64,000 bases of DNA from Treponema sp. OMZ 790 (GTDB lineage Bacteria > Spirochaetota > Spirochaetia > Treponematales > Treponemataceae): contig NZ_CP051201.1 in NCBI RefSeq assembly GCF_024181285.1, forward strand, positions 1,302,001 through 1,366,000, written 5' to 3'. The notes beneath the pieces were generated by a model that did no database searches, was not told where the DNA came from, and was given only the letters and a program-made list of their open reading frames with translations. Both the position numbers and the translations under genes were made by a program. Shown piece by piece: positions 46,171 through 54,464 of this stretch. The first letter of the stretch is position 1, and each line of letters begins with the position of its first letter.

Positions 46171-46199
46171 ACAGGGGTTTTTGAATATAAAATCCCTGT
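46171..46199. repeat. Imperfect inverted repeat between the divergent promoters
   Basis: ACAGGGGTTTT and AAAATCCCTGT form an inverted repeat with one G/T mismatch in the middle of the flaA/HD-gene intergenic region. It could be an operator or a weak hairpin; no function can be assigned from sequence. Confidence 0.45.
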
Positions 46200-46201
46200 T
46201 A

Positions 46202-46230
46202 TCGACATTATACCAAATTTATGTTAGAAT
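46202..46230 (+). promoter_or_regulatory. Promoter of the HD phosphohydrolase gene
   Basis: TCGACA (46202-46207), a 17-base spacer and TAGAAT (46225-46230). The start point near 46237 leaves only about six bases before the ATG at 46243, with no ribosome site, so the message is probably leaderless. Confidence 0.6.
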
Positions 46231-46242
46231 ATCAATCGCCTT

Positions 46243-47481
46243 ATGACCGAATTAAGTAATTTTTCAAAAGCAATTCGCGATCCGATATGGAAACACATAT
46301 GGATGAGCGGCGAATTATATGCAATTACCAAAGAAAAGCCCTTTATGCGCCTGTACAATATAAAACAGCTTGGGCCGGCGGAACTGGTATATCCGGGAGC
46401 AAGCCATACAAGAGCCTCGCACAGTATAGGAGTTTACAATACCGCCTTAAAAATGCTCAATATTTTATTAAAAAAAGGGGCTGATGCTTGGGTTTCAAAG
46501 CAGGGAGCGATGTCATTTTTAACGGCTGCCCTACTCCATGATCTCGGGCATTTTCCTTTTACTCACTCTTTAAAAGAATTAAAATTAAAAGAGCATGAAG
46601 ATCTGACGGGAGAGCTGATTTTAAAAGAGCCCATGCGCTCTGCAGCAGCCAAAACCGGAGCAGACCCTGAACAAACAGCAGCCATAATAAGCGGAAAAGG
46701 TAAAAAAGATGCCGAAACGGTCTTTTTTCAAAAGCTTCTTTCGGGAGTTCTTGATCCCGATAAACTGGATTACCTTAACAGAGATGCTTTTTATTGCGGT
46801 GTTCCTTACGGAATTCAGGACACCGACTTTATTCTTTCCCAGCTGCTTCCGGATAAAAAAAACGGGATAAAAATAGAATCAAAGGCAATTTTAAGTGTTG
46901 AAAGTATCTTATTTTCAAAATATCTGATGTATAAGTCGGTTTATTGGCACAAAGACGTACGTATAGCGACCGCTATGATGAAAAAAGCTATATTTGCCGG
47001 AATGGAAAAGGAAAAATTTTGCCCCGAAGCTCTTTATCATCAGGACGATGAAGGTATTTTCAGACTCTTGGAAAAAAGCACTTATCCCGAAAAGAAACCG
47101 GCCGAAGACTTGCGCATCGGTAAAATATACCGAATCATAGCCGAAGAAGATTTTAAAGCCGAAAACCCAAAACATCAGGATTTGGAAGACCTCCATAAAC
47201 GAAGAGAAGCTGAAGAAATTTTGGCCGAATACTTTTCGGCCAAAACAGGAATGAACATCGGCCATGAAGAAATTATAATCGACATACCCGAACGTATTTC
47301 TTTTGAATCCGATCTTTTTATAGAGGATGAAAAGAAGGTATTTACTGAAAGTTCTACCGTGTTTTCGAAAGAATTTATAAAAACGCTAGTTCCTTCCTTA
47401 CGAAAAATACGGGTCGCAGTTTCAGACAAAATTCACAAAAAAGTTATAAATCTTCCTCAAACAATCTTGCCGATTTTTTAA
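46243..47481 (+). CDS. HD-domain phosphohydrolase
   Basis: A 412-residue HD protein. The metal ligands are seen as HTRASHSIG (His55 and His60), LLHDLGHFPFTH (His99, Asp100, His103, His108) and a later LDPDKLDYLNRD. This is the layout of the dNTP triphosphohydrolase-related YdhJ/SAMHD1-like family, which cleave phosphate from (deoxy)nucleotides. The C-terminal 150 residues are helical, with an FEADLFI-like DVSS segment of unknown role. It is the first plus-strand gene of a run reaching the ABC-F gene and lies opposite the flaA pair. Substrate unknown. Confidence 0.85.
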   Translation: MTELSNFSKAIRDPIWKHIWMSGELYAITKEKPFMRLYNIKQLGPAELVYPGASHTRASHSIGVYNTALKMLNILLKKGADAWVSKQGAMSFLTAALLHDLGHFPFTHSLKELKLKEHEDLTGELILKEPMRSAAAKTGADPEQTAAIISGKGKKDAETVFFQKLLSGVLDPDKLDYLNRDAFYCGVPYGIQDTDFILSQLLPDKKNGIKIESKAILSVESILFSKYLMYKSVYWHKDVRIATAMMKKAIFAGMEKEKFCPEALYHQDDEGIFRLLEKSTYPEKKPAEDLRIGKIYRIIAEEDFKAENPKHQDLEDLHKRREAEEILAEYFSAKTGMNIGHEEIIIDIPERISFESDLFIEDEKKVFTESSTVFSKEFIKTLVPSLRKIRVAVSDKIHKKVINLPQTILPIF

Positions 47482-47547
47482 ATATCGGGTAAAATAGATT
47501 AGCAGTTTTGATAAACCTATGAGCGGATTAACCTAAGGAGAGTATTT

Positions 47548-48249
47548 ATGATCATTCATAATGTTATGGAAGACTTGGTATATACCGAAGTCAACAAAGT
47601 ATTTGATGAGGCCGAAGAAAAAAATGAAAGCTGGCTTACATGCAGTTGTATGCAATGCAGAATCGATACTATGTGCTATGTACTCAATCGGGTTAAACCC
47701 CGTTATATAAAATCGGGAAGAGGTTTGGCTCATTTTTTAAAATTCGAAAAGAACGAAAAAATTCAGATAATGGCAGATATTACGAGCCTGGTAATTGAGG
47801 GTATGCACAGGGTTCTTTCTACTCAAAGGCCTCACGACCATGAACCTATGCTCGAAAACGAAAACGCTCCCGTTTTTAACTTTCCTGCAATTACCGGGAA
47901 TGTTTTAAACGGAAGCAACTTTAACCCCATGGAAGATGTCACCATAAGCCTTAAAATGAACGGCGAACTGGTTCCTCAAATGAGTATTTTGTGGGATAAT
48001 CCGTACACAATATCAGACAAAACACCGGGAGCCTATACTTTCTGCCCCAAAGCAGTGCCTGCAAAAAAAGCAGGAGATACGGAAAAATTTATTTTTGTCT
48101 TAAAGGCAGAAAAAGAAGGTTTTGATCCGACCAACTTTTCTTTTGAACTGGATATAACGGCTGAAGACAGAGTAAATGCACCTTTGGATTCTTCAAATTT
48201 TTATCAAATTAAAAATTTATTTTTATGTACACACAGTGAGGAAGATTAA
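47548..48249 (+). CDS. ComFB-family protein
   Basis: A 233-residue protein with a ComFB domain in residues 1-95: NVMEDLVYTEVNKVFD and the cysteine set Cys32, Cys34, Cys37 and Cys43 in TCSCMQCRIDTMCY, followed by ALNRVKPRY-like NRVKPRY. ComFB proteins have been reported to bind c-di-GMP in some bacteria; earlier annotation was late competence protein. The C-terminal 130 residues are a beta-rich extra domain. AGGAG lies seven bases before the ATG. The gene is coupled to purQ by a one-base stop/start overlap. Whether it senses c-di-GMP here is inference. Confidence 0.78.
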   Translation: MIIHNVMEDLVYTEVNKVFDEAEEKNESWLTCSCMQCRIDTMCYVLNRVKPRYIKSGRGLAHFLKFEKNEKIQIMADITSLVIEGMHRVLSTQRPHDHEPMLENENAPVFNFPAITGNVLNGSNFNPMEDVTISLKMNGELVPQMSILWDNPYTISDKTPGAYTFCPKAVPAKKAGDTEKFIFVLKAEKEGFDPTNFSFELDITAEDRVNAPLDSSNFYQIKNLFLCTHSEED

Positions 48250-49064
48250 TGACTAAACCTAAAGCCTTAGTATTACATGCAACAGGTACCAATAGGGATG
48301 GAGATGCTGCAAGAGCCTTAGAACTTGCAGGGGCCGAACCTGAAATTGTGCATATAAATAAACTTAAATCCAAAGAAAAAAATTGGAAAGATTATGCAAT
48401 TCTTGTAATTCCGGGCGGTTTTTCTTATGCAGATGCCCTTGGAGCAGGAAAGTTATTTGCCTTGGATTTAAGCAATTATTTTTTTGATGAGGTAAGCGAA
48501 TTCGTTTTAACGGGAAAACCCGTCATAGGAATTTGCAACGGCTTTCAGGTTTTGGTAAAATCGGGCATCCTCCCCGGCAAAGAAAAATACGGTAAAATCG
48601 TCTTAGAAAAAAATGCCTATAAAAACAGACAGGCTACCCTGACTTATAACAAACAGGGTAGATTTGAGTGCCGATTTACAACTATGATTCCTCAAAAATC
48701 CAATTGCATTTGGACAAAGGACCTAAAAGGCAATATACACTGCCCCATAGCCCATGGGGAAGGCAGATTTTTAACCGGCTCACAAAAAACTCTTGACAGC
48801 TTATTCGAAAAAGGACAAGCAGCCCTTCTCTACGGAGGAAAAGATGCAGATAAGGGGATTCCTGCAAACGGAGAATACCCTTTTAATCCTAACGGTTCTC
48901 TTGCAGACATAGCAGGCATATGCAACACAAAGGGAAATGTGCTGGGCCTCATGCCCCATCCCGAAAATAACGTGGTTATAAGGGAAAGAGATTCGGAACT
49001 TGAAAAAGAACGCACAAAACTCTGCCTTGATATGTGGAAGGCAGGAGTAAATTACGTTATTTAA
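48249..49064 (+). CDS. purQ: Phosphoribosylformylglycinamidine synthase subunit I-like glutaminase
   Basis: A 271-residue class I glutamine amidotransferase. The catalytic Cys96 lies in VIGICNGFQVL and the His in GLMPHPENNV; the N-terminus KALVLHATGTNRDGDA fits PurQ. It would release ammonia from glutamine for FGAM formation in purine synthesis. No purL or purS lies nearby. It is translationally coupled to the ComFB-like gene (TAATG) and GAGG precedes the start. The orphan setting makes its purine role uncertain. Confidence 0.85.
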   Translation: MTKPKALVLHATGTNRDGDAARALELAGAEPEIVHINKLKSKEKNWKDYAILVIPGGFSYADALGAGKLFALDLSNYFFDEVSEFVLTGKPVIGICNGFQVLVKSGILPGKEKYGKIVLEKNAYKNRQATLTYNKQGRFECRFTTMIPQKSNCIWTKDLKGNIHCPIAHGEGRFLTGSQKTLDSLFEKGQAALLYGGKDADKGIPANGEYPFNPNGSLADIAGICNTKGNVLGLMPHPENNVVIRERDSELEKERTKLCLDMWKAGVNYVI

Positions 49065-49085
49065 AAAATATCTTGAGGTATTTAC

Positions 49086-50393
49086 ATGAATAATTTTTTT
49101 CAAAAAATAAAACCGATTTTTTTTATTTTAGTTTTGACGATTTTTGCCGTTTCCTGTTCAAATAAAATAGGATACGGAGTAGTAAACTGGTCTATTCCCG
49201 AATACAATCTTACTGCAGGCGATATTATTCCGGTTTATGTAAGATCAAACATAGAAAAGGTTTACATTGTAGGCTTAAACGAAAAAACGAGTGTCAGGGT
49301 CGAAATTCCGCTTTGGCAGTTAAGTTTTTTTGAATCAAAAAAACAAGCCGTCAAATTTCAATCTAAACTTGCAGAACAAAAACACAATTATGCGAAAGTT
49401 AAGTTGGATGGGCTTCCTATGAGATCAGATCCTGATAATAACTCCGCTCCTGTATACAGATTAAAAGAAGGACAGATTGTTAAAATTCTTTGGCTGGGCG
49501 AAGGAGTTCCTGTATTAAAAGGCGGAAAACCGATGGACGGTCAATGGTACAGGGTATTGACGGGAGACGGTATAAAAGGCTGGTGTTTTTCGTATAATCT
49601 TGCAATCTACGACGAAACAAATAAAGAAACTTCGGAAAATGCGAATTTAGCTCAAGAAACTGATGCAGAACTTGAGGCGATTTTAAGCGAATTTTGGTAT
49701 CCCGAAAACTACCGCAAGATGATTAACAATAGACAAATCGACCTCGATAAAATGAGTTTAACATGGGGCTTTTTTCCCGGCTTGCGCTCCGGTATTGCCA
49801 GAGTTGAGCTTGAGAATACGAAAATTTCTTTTCCCTACACAAGGGTCATCAAGACAGGAAATAAATACAACTTTGAAGGCTCAAATCTTTCGATGCAGAT
49901 AAGGGGAAAGGATATTATAACTATTGAATTTTCGGATAAAAACGGAAAACACAGGCTGGAAAATTTTATAACCTTAAATGCCACACCCGAAGATATAATC
50001 AATAAAGAAATAAAAAGACGGGAGATGCTGATAGACAAAATAGCAAAAACTTCCTCAGAATTTAAATCGGAAAATTTCGGTTCATTAAAAATAATGTCCG
50101 ATGGTCAGTTTATTTGGAGCGGTTATACCCTTATCTCTCCTTCTATTATACCCTCGGGAGCAGGTTCTTCGGGAAAGGTAAGCATAAAGAATTTTTTGGA
50201 TAAAAAGCTTTCAACCGACTATCAGGGGGCTTTGAGTTTTAGATTTGAAAAAACGGCAGAACCTGTTGTGTTTATGTACAGTATTTCCTCCAAAGGCCTA
50301 CGCCTTGAAGCAGTAGAACCTTCAGGAATAAAAGATAATATTGTAATGCGCAGAAGCCTAAATCCGGTAATTTTATTCTTTTCTGCAGATTAA
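49086..50393 (+). CDS. Lipoprotein with bacterial SH3 domain
   Basis: A 435-residue exported protein. The N-terminal hydrophobic stretch ends in FAVSC, a spirochaete-type lipobox with the lipidated Cys24. A SH3-like segment follows (VKLDGLPMRSDPDNNSAPVYRL, WYRVLTGDGIKGWCFS), a module that binds peptidoglycan or proteins. The C-terminal half is an unrecognised beta-rich region. GAGG lies seven bases before the ATG. It is probably anchored in the inner leaflet of the outer or inner membrane. Function unknown. Confidence 0.8.
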   Translation: MNNFFQKIKPIFFILVLTIFAVSCSNKIGYGVVNWSIPEYNLTAGDIIPVYVRSNIEKVYIVGLNEKTSVRVEIPLWQLSFFESKKQAVKFQSKLAEQKHNYAKVKLDGLPMRSDPDNNSAPVYRLKEGQIVKILWLGEGVPVLKGGKPMDGQWYRVLTGDGIKGWCFSYNLAIYDETNKETSENANLAQETDAELEAILSEFWYPENYRKMINNRQIDLDKMSLTWGFFPGLRSGIARVELENTKISFPYTRVIKTGNKYNFEGSNLSMQIRGKDIITIEFSDKNGKHRLENFITLNATPEDIINKEIKRREMLIDKIAKTSSEFKSENFGSLKIMSDGQFIWSGYTLISPSIIPSGAGSSGKVSIKNFLDKKLSTDYQGALSFRFEKTAEPVVFMYSISSKGLRLEAVEPSGIKDNIVMRRSLNPVILFFSAD

Positions 50394-50398
50394 AAGCC

Positions 50399-52393
50399 AT
50401 GCCCTTTATTCAGCTTTCAAAGATATCTCTCGCCTTCGGCGACAGAGACATTTTAAAAGACGTTACTCTTATTTTAACGGCAGGAACCAAGGCAGCTCTT
50501 ACGGGAGCAAACGGCTGCGGGAAGTCTACCTTAATGAAAATCGTTGCAGGTCAGATAAAAGCCGACTCAGGGGAGATAGCCTCAGAAAAAGATACATCAA
50601 TAGCTTACTTACCGCAGTCAGGGATAGTCCACAAGGGTAAAACCTTGGCGGAAGAAGCCGAAACCGCCTTTGCCTACGGCTACGATATTATCAAGGCCAT
50701 GGATGAGGTTGGCGAAAAGATGAAAACCGAAAAGGATGAGCAAAAACTCCTCGTCTTGGCAAACGATTATCACGCCTTGCAGACCAGACTTGAAAATTCA
50801 GGCTGGAATTCAAAAAAAGGGCTTATCGACGAAACCTTACGCGGCTTGGGCTTTTCTTCTTCCGATTTTAATAAGAACGTCCAAGAGTTCTCAGGCGGCT
50901 GGCAAATGCGTATTGCCTTAGCAAAGGTTCTTTTACAAAATTCCGACATAATTGTTCTTGATGAGCCCACAAACTACCTCGATATTGAAGCCCGCTCTTG
51001 GCTTGAACTTTGGCTCAAAAAATTTAAGGGAGGCTTTTTACTTGTAAGCCATGACCGCTACTTTTTGGATCAAACGGTAAACGAAACTTACGAGCTTTTT
51101 AAGGGAAACCTAAAAAAATATAAGGGAACTTACAGCGATTATGAAAGAATAAGGACTGTTGAAGTTGAAGGCCTTATAAAAGCCTATGAGCAGCAGCAGG
51201 AAGAAATTGCCAAAACCGAAGACTTTATCCGTAAATTCAGGTATACTGAAAGCCGGGCAGCTTTGGTTCAGGACAGAATAAGGCGGCTCGAAAAAATGGA
51301 AAGGATTGAGCTTCCCGAACACCTAAAAAAAATCCGCTTTAGTTTTCCTCCGGCACCTCATTCGGGTAAAATAGTCCTACAGGCAGAAGGAATAAGCAAA
51401 GCTTATAGGATGGCTTCCGGTACTCACAGGGTAATTGAAAATTTGGATTTAACCGTCGAAAAGGGAGAACGCCTTGTTTTGGCCGGAAAAAATGGAGCAG
51501 GAAAGTCAACTCTCTTGCGTATTCTTGCGGGAGAAGATAAAGATTTTACGGGGAACTTAAAAGAAGGTGCCGGGGTTAAAATGGGATATTTTTCTCAAGA
51601 CGAATCGGAGACCATTACGGGAAGCGAAAGCATAATAGACCTTCTCGAACGCTCGGCCCCTACCGAACTTGTTCCTAAACTATATGATATGCTAGCAGCC
51701 TTTTTGTTCAGAGGAGACGATATTTATAAGAGCCTTTCGGTACTATCCGGAGGAGAAAAATCGAGACTGGCCCTCCTCCTTCTTCTTTTAAAACCCTTGA
51801 ACCTTTTAATCTTGGATGAACCTACAAACCACTTGGATTTACACTCCAAAGATGTGCTCTTGGATGCCCTAAAACGCTTTGACGGAACCGTAATCTTTGT
51901 GTCTCACGACAAGGGTTTTATACAAGACCTTGCAACGCGGGTTTTGGAACTCAAAGCCGATGAAGAAGGATTCCGGCCTTCAAGGGTAAGGAATTTTCCG
52001 GGAACATACGATTATTATCTTTACCGCATTGAACAAGAAAAAGCCGAGGACGATTCCAAAACTTCCGTAAATGGAACAAAACCTCAAGCAGCAGCTCAGC
52101 CGGCAAGCTCGGCTCCGCCTAAAAAAGCTTCAATGCTTTCCTATGAGGAGCAAAAAAAGCTCCGCTCGGAAAGAAGAAAATTAGAAAAAGAAGAAGAGCG
52201 GCTTTTAACCGAAATAGAAAAATGCGAAGCTGAAATCGCCGAAAATGAAGCCCTTTTAGCCGAGCCTGAAGTCTACTCCAACGGCGAAAAAAGTAAAGCC
52301 GTTCAGAAAAAAATAGAGGAGCTGAGAGCAAGGGCTGAGGAGCTTTCGGAAAGCTGGGCAGAGGCTGCCGGCAAATTGGAAAATAGTCTTTAA
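50399..52393 (+). CDS. ABC-F family ATPase
   Basis: A 664-residue protein with two ABC cassettes and no membrane segments. Walker A motifs are GANGCGKST (36-44) and GKNGAGKST around residue 355, with signatures FSGGWQMRIALAK and LSGGEKSRLALL. A linker of about 80 residues and a charged coiled-coil C-terminal tail (residues 580-664) follow the Uup/YheS layout. ABC-F proteins act on the ribosome, rescuing stalled translation or protecting from antibiotics. It starts 5 nt after the lipoprotein gene. The subfamily is not resolved. Confidence 0.9.
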   Translation: MPFIQLSKISLAFGDRDILKDVTLILTAGTKAALTGANGCGKSTLMKIVAGQIKADSGEIASEKDTSIAYLPQSGIVHKGKTLAEEAETAFAYGYDIIKAMDEVGEKMKTEKDEQKLLVLANDYHALQTRLENSGWNSKKGLIDETLRGLGFSSSDFNKNVQEFSGGWQMRIALAKVLLQNSDIIVLDEPTNYLDIEARSWLELWLKKFKGGFLLVSHDRYFLDQTVNETYELFKGNLKKYKGTYSDYERIRTVEVEGLIKAYEQQQEEIAKTEDFIRKFRYTESRAALVQDRIRRLEKMERIELPEHLKKIRFSFPPAPHSGKIVLQAEGISKAYRMASGTHRVIENLDLTVEKGERLVLAGKNGAGKSTLLRILAGEDKDFTGNLKEGAGVKMGYFSQDESETITGSESIIDLLERSAPTELVPKLYDMLAAFLFRGDDIYKSLSVLSGGEKSRLALLLLLLKPLNLLILDEPTNHLDLHSKDVLLDALKRFDGTVIFVSHDKGFIQDLATRVLELKADEEGFRPSRVRNFPGTYDYYLYRIEQEKAEDDSKTSVNGTKPQAAAQPASSAPPKKASMLSYEEQKKLRSERRKLEKEEERLLTEIEKCEAEIAENEALLAEPEVYSNGEKSKAVQKKIEELRARAEELSESWAEAAGKLENSL

Positions 52394-52449
52394 AAGTTAA
52401 AAAACTTAACAGCCCTCCTGAAAAGAGCTTTCGACACTGTAAGACTCCT

Positions 52450-53724
52450 TTACCACTTTAACGAAGTTATCGGGATTACAAGCACTCCGTCTTTACGGCA
52501 GTATGCAGCACTTGCCAAGCCGCATATAACCCCCATTACTTTCGGATAATTTGCGCCCTCGGCTTTTAAACTATCCCTTATCTTAATAAGGTTTGCGGCG
52601 GCCTCGTCTATTTGATTGGCGCCGAGTTTAATTTCAAATGCGGCCCAAGAACCGTCCTGCATTTCGATGACCGCATCTATCTCCCTATTTTTATAATCCT
52701 GATAATGATATACTGTAGAATCAAAGGTATCGGCATAAACCTTTAGATCTCGTTCACACAAGGCTTCAAACAAGAAGCCCAATGTAGACAAATCGGATAA
52801 AAGAGTTTTTTCTCCGGCCCCCAAAAGAGCACAAGCAAGTGACGGATCAGCAAGATGTCTTTTTTCCATTTGTTTAATGCGCACCGAAGACCTCATATTA
52901 TGAGAAAAAGGTCTTTGATTATCTGTTAAAAAAAGACGATCAAAGATATCAAGATAGGTTGCAGTAGTTTCTATATCGATATCCTCGTAATCGGCGGAGC
53001 TAATATCGTTTTTGAGAGTACGGTTTGATGCCGTACTGCTTTCATTTCGGGCAAGGGATTTAAGGAGGAGCTTCATTTTTGAAGCATCTCTTTTTATACC
53101 ATCAATTCTAAACACATCATCTTCTAAAACGGCATAGAGGTATTCTGCTGTCGTTTTTGATGAGTTTTTAGCGCTATTGCCTACATTTGCAGGCCACCCG
53201 CCTCTGATTATAAGATTTATAATATCAAGTAACCCAACTTCTTTTATTGGGGAAAAACAAGGTTTTCCCTCACAAACCTCTTTTAAGGACACCTCTCCTG
53301 TAGAATCCTTTGACTCATACAAAGACATAGGTCTCATTCTCAATCTGCCTATCCGTCCGGCACCGCTGTGTAAAATTCCCTTATGATTGGGAGTTGCTGA
53401 ACCTGTAAGTATAAATTGCCCTTTTTTATTCCTTTTATCCACCTCAAAACGGACTGCATCCCACAAAAGAGGAACATCCTGCCATTCATCGATAAGACGC
53501 GGTGTCTTTCCCTCAAATACAATATCGGGACTCATTTCAGCCATTTTTCTGTTTTGAAAAGCACCTTGCGGTGAACCCAGATAAAAAAAACTCTTACTGT
53601 GATAGGCTGAAGACCATGTTTTACCGCACCATTTAGGCCCTTCTATACAGACGGCACCAAAGAGAGTCAAATATAAATCTATTTTGTCATCCACAGCACG
53701 GGGGATATAATTTTGAATCTTCAT
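52450..53724 (-). CDS. AAA ATPase of the DUF4143 type, second copy
   Basis: A 424-residue ATPase with Walker A GPKWCGKT (29-36), Walker B RLIDEWQDV, an FILTGSATP sensor and a GRIGRLRMRPMSLYES arginine-finger region. The C-terminal DUF4143 domain ends with EIDAVIEMQDGSWAAFEIKLG, a nuclease-like strand with E-x-K. It is transcribed from its own promoter and is convergent with the ABC-F gene. It shares only the overall layout with the ATPase at 35033-36250. The role is unknown; defence or addiction functions have been proposed for this family. Confidence 0.85.
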   Translation of the reverse strand: MKIQNYIPRAVDDKIDLYLTLFGAVCIEGPKWCGKTWSSAYHSKSFFYLGSPQGAFQNRKMAEMSPDIVFEGKTPRLIDEWQDVPLLWDAVRFEVDKRNKKGQFILTGSATPNHKGILHSGAGRIGRLRMRPMSLYESKDSTGEVSLKEVCEGKPCFSPIKEVGLLDIINLIIRGGWPANVGNSAKNSSKTTAEYLYAVLEDDVFRIDGIKRDASKMKLLLKSLARNESSTASNRTLKNDISSADYEDIDIETTATYLDIFDRLFLTDNQRPFSHNMRSSVRIKQMEKRHLADPSLACALLGAGEKTLLSDLSTLGFLFEALCERDLKVYADTFDSTVYHYQDYKNREIDAVIEMQDGSWAAFEIKLGANQIDEAAANLIKIRDSLKAEGANYPKVMGVICGLASAAYCRKDGVLVIPITSLKW

Positions 53725-53747
53725 CCTATAAAATTCCCTCTAAATAA

Positions 53748-53776
53748 ATTATATACTAATCCGATAGATTTTGCAA
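53748..53776 (-). promoter_or_regulatory. Promoter of the second DUF4143 ATPase
   Basis: Minus strand TTGCAA (53771-53776), a 17-base spacer and TATAAT (53748-53753). Two copies of the 9-bp direct repeat TAATCCGAT (plus strand) at 53757-53765 and 53780-53788 flank the -35 box, 23 bp apart, and look like an operator. Confidence 0.68.
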
Positions 53777-53824
53777 TAATAATCCGATATATTAGGAGTA
53801 TGTGGTAAAATTAAGAAACTAGGA

Positions 53825-54454
53825 TTATTTTTGTTTTTTTTCTTGATCGAGTTTTTTGTCGGCAAATTGGAATAGCTTTCCGGAACTTACAAGATAGGCG
53901 CCTGCAGCCAAAAAGATTACAAACATTGCGATACCGAATATCTTCATAAAATCCCCGCCCTTACTGCCGAAAAAGTAAACAAGGCTGTATAATACCGTAA
54001 TATTACATATTGCAGCGATTAAGTCATAAAGGAAAAATTTATAGAACGGGTATTTTACAAAGCCGCTTGTCATTGACACGGCATTTCTGACACCGAAAGG
54101 AATAAAGCGGCAAACTATGTAGGTAAACACCCCGTGTTTTTGAAGAGCTTTTAAAAGACGGTAGGTATTTTCTTTGGTGATAATTTTCGAAAAAAGCCCC
54201 ATAGATACAGAGCCCTTCGAAATAAGTCTTCCCCAAAAATAAACCATACAGTCGCTTATAATCGCTCCTGCATAAAGCGCAATTAAAAAATGCGGAATGG
54301 AAGCCTTTTCACCTTGAGAAAGAACAGCCGACATTGCGACAAGTACGTCTTCAGAAATAGGTACATTAAAACCGCCTAAAATCAAACCAAGAAACACTAC
54401 CAAGGGGAAATAAGTTATATAGTTACCTATCCAATTCAAAAACGCTGTCAACAT
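53825..54454 (-). CDS. DedA-family membrane protein
   Basis: A 209-residue membrane protein with about five hydrophobic segments. DedA features include the N-terminal FLGLILGGFNVPISEDVLVA and the VCRFIPFGVRNAVSMTSGF motif with conserved Arg and Gly. DedA proteins are membrane transporters or flippases linked to undecaprenyl phosphate and lipid movement and membrane homeostasis. The start lies 10 nt after nadE. No good ribosome site is visible. Substrate unknown. Confidence 0.85.
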   Translation of the reverse strand: MLTAFLNWIGNYITYFPLVVFLGLILGGFNVPISEDVLVAMSAVLSQGEKASIPHFLIALYAGAIISDCMVYFWGRLISKGSVSMGLFSKIITKENTYRLLKALQKHGVFTYIVCRFIPFGVRNAVSMTSGFVKYPFYKFFLYDLIAAICNITVLYSLVYFFGSKGGDFMKIFGIAMFVIFLAAGAYLVSSGKLFQFADKKLDQEKKQK

Positions 54455-54464
54455 GTAAGTTATG

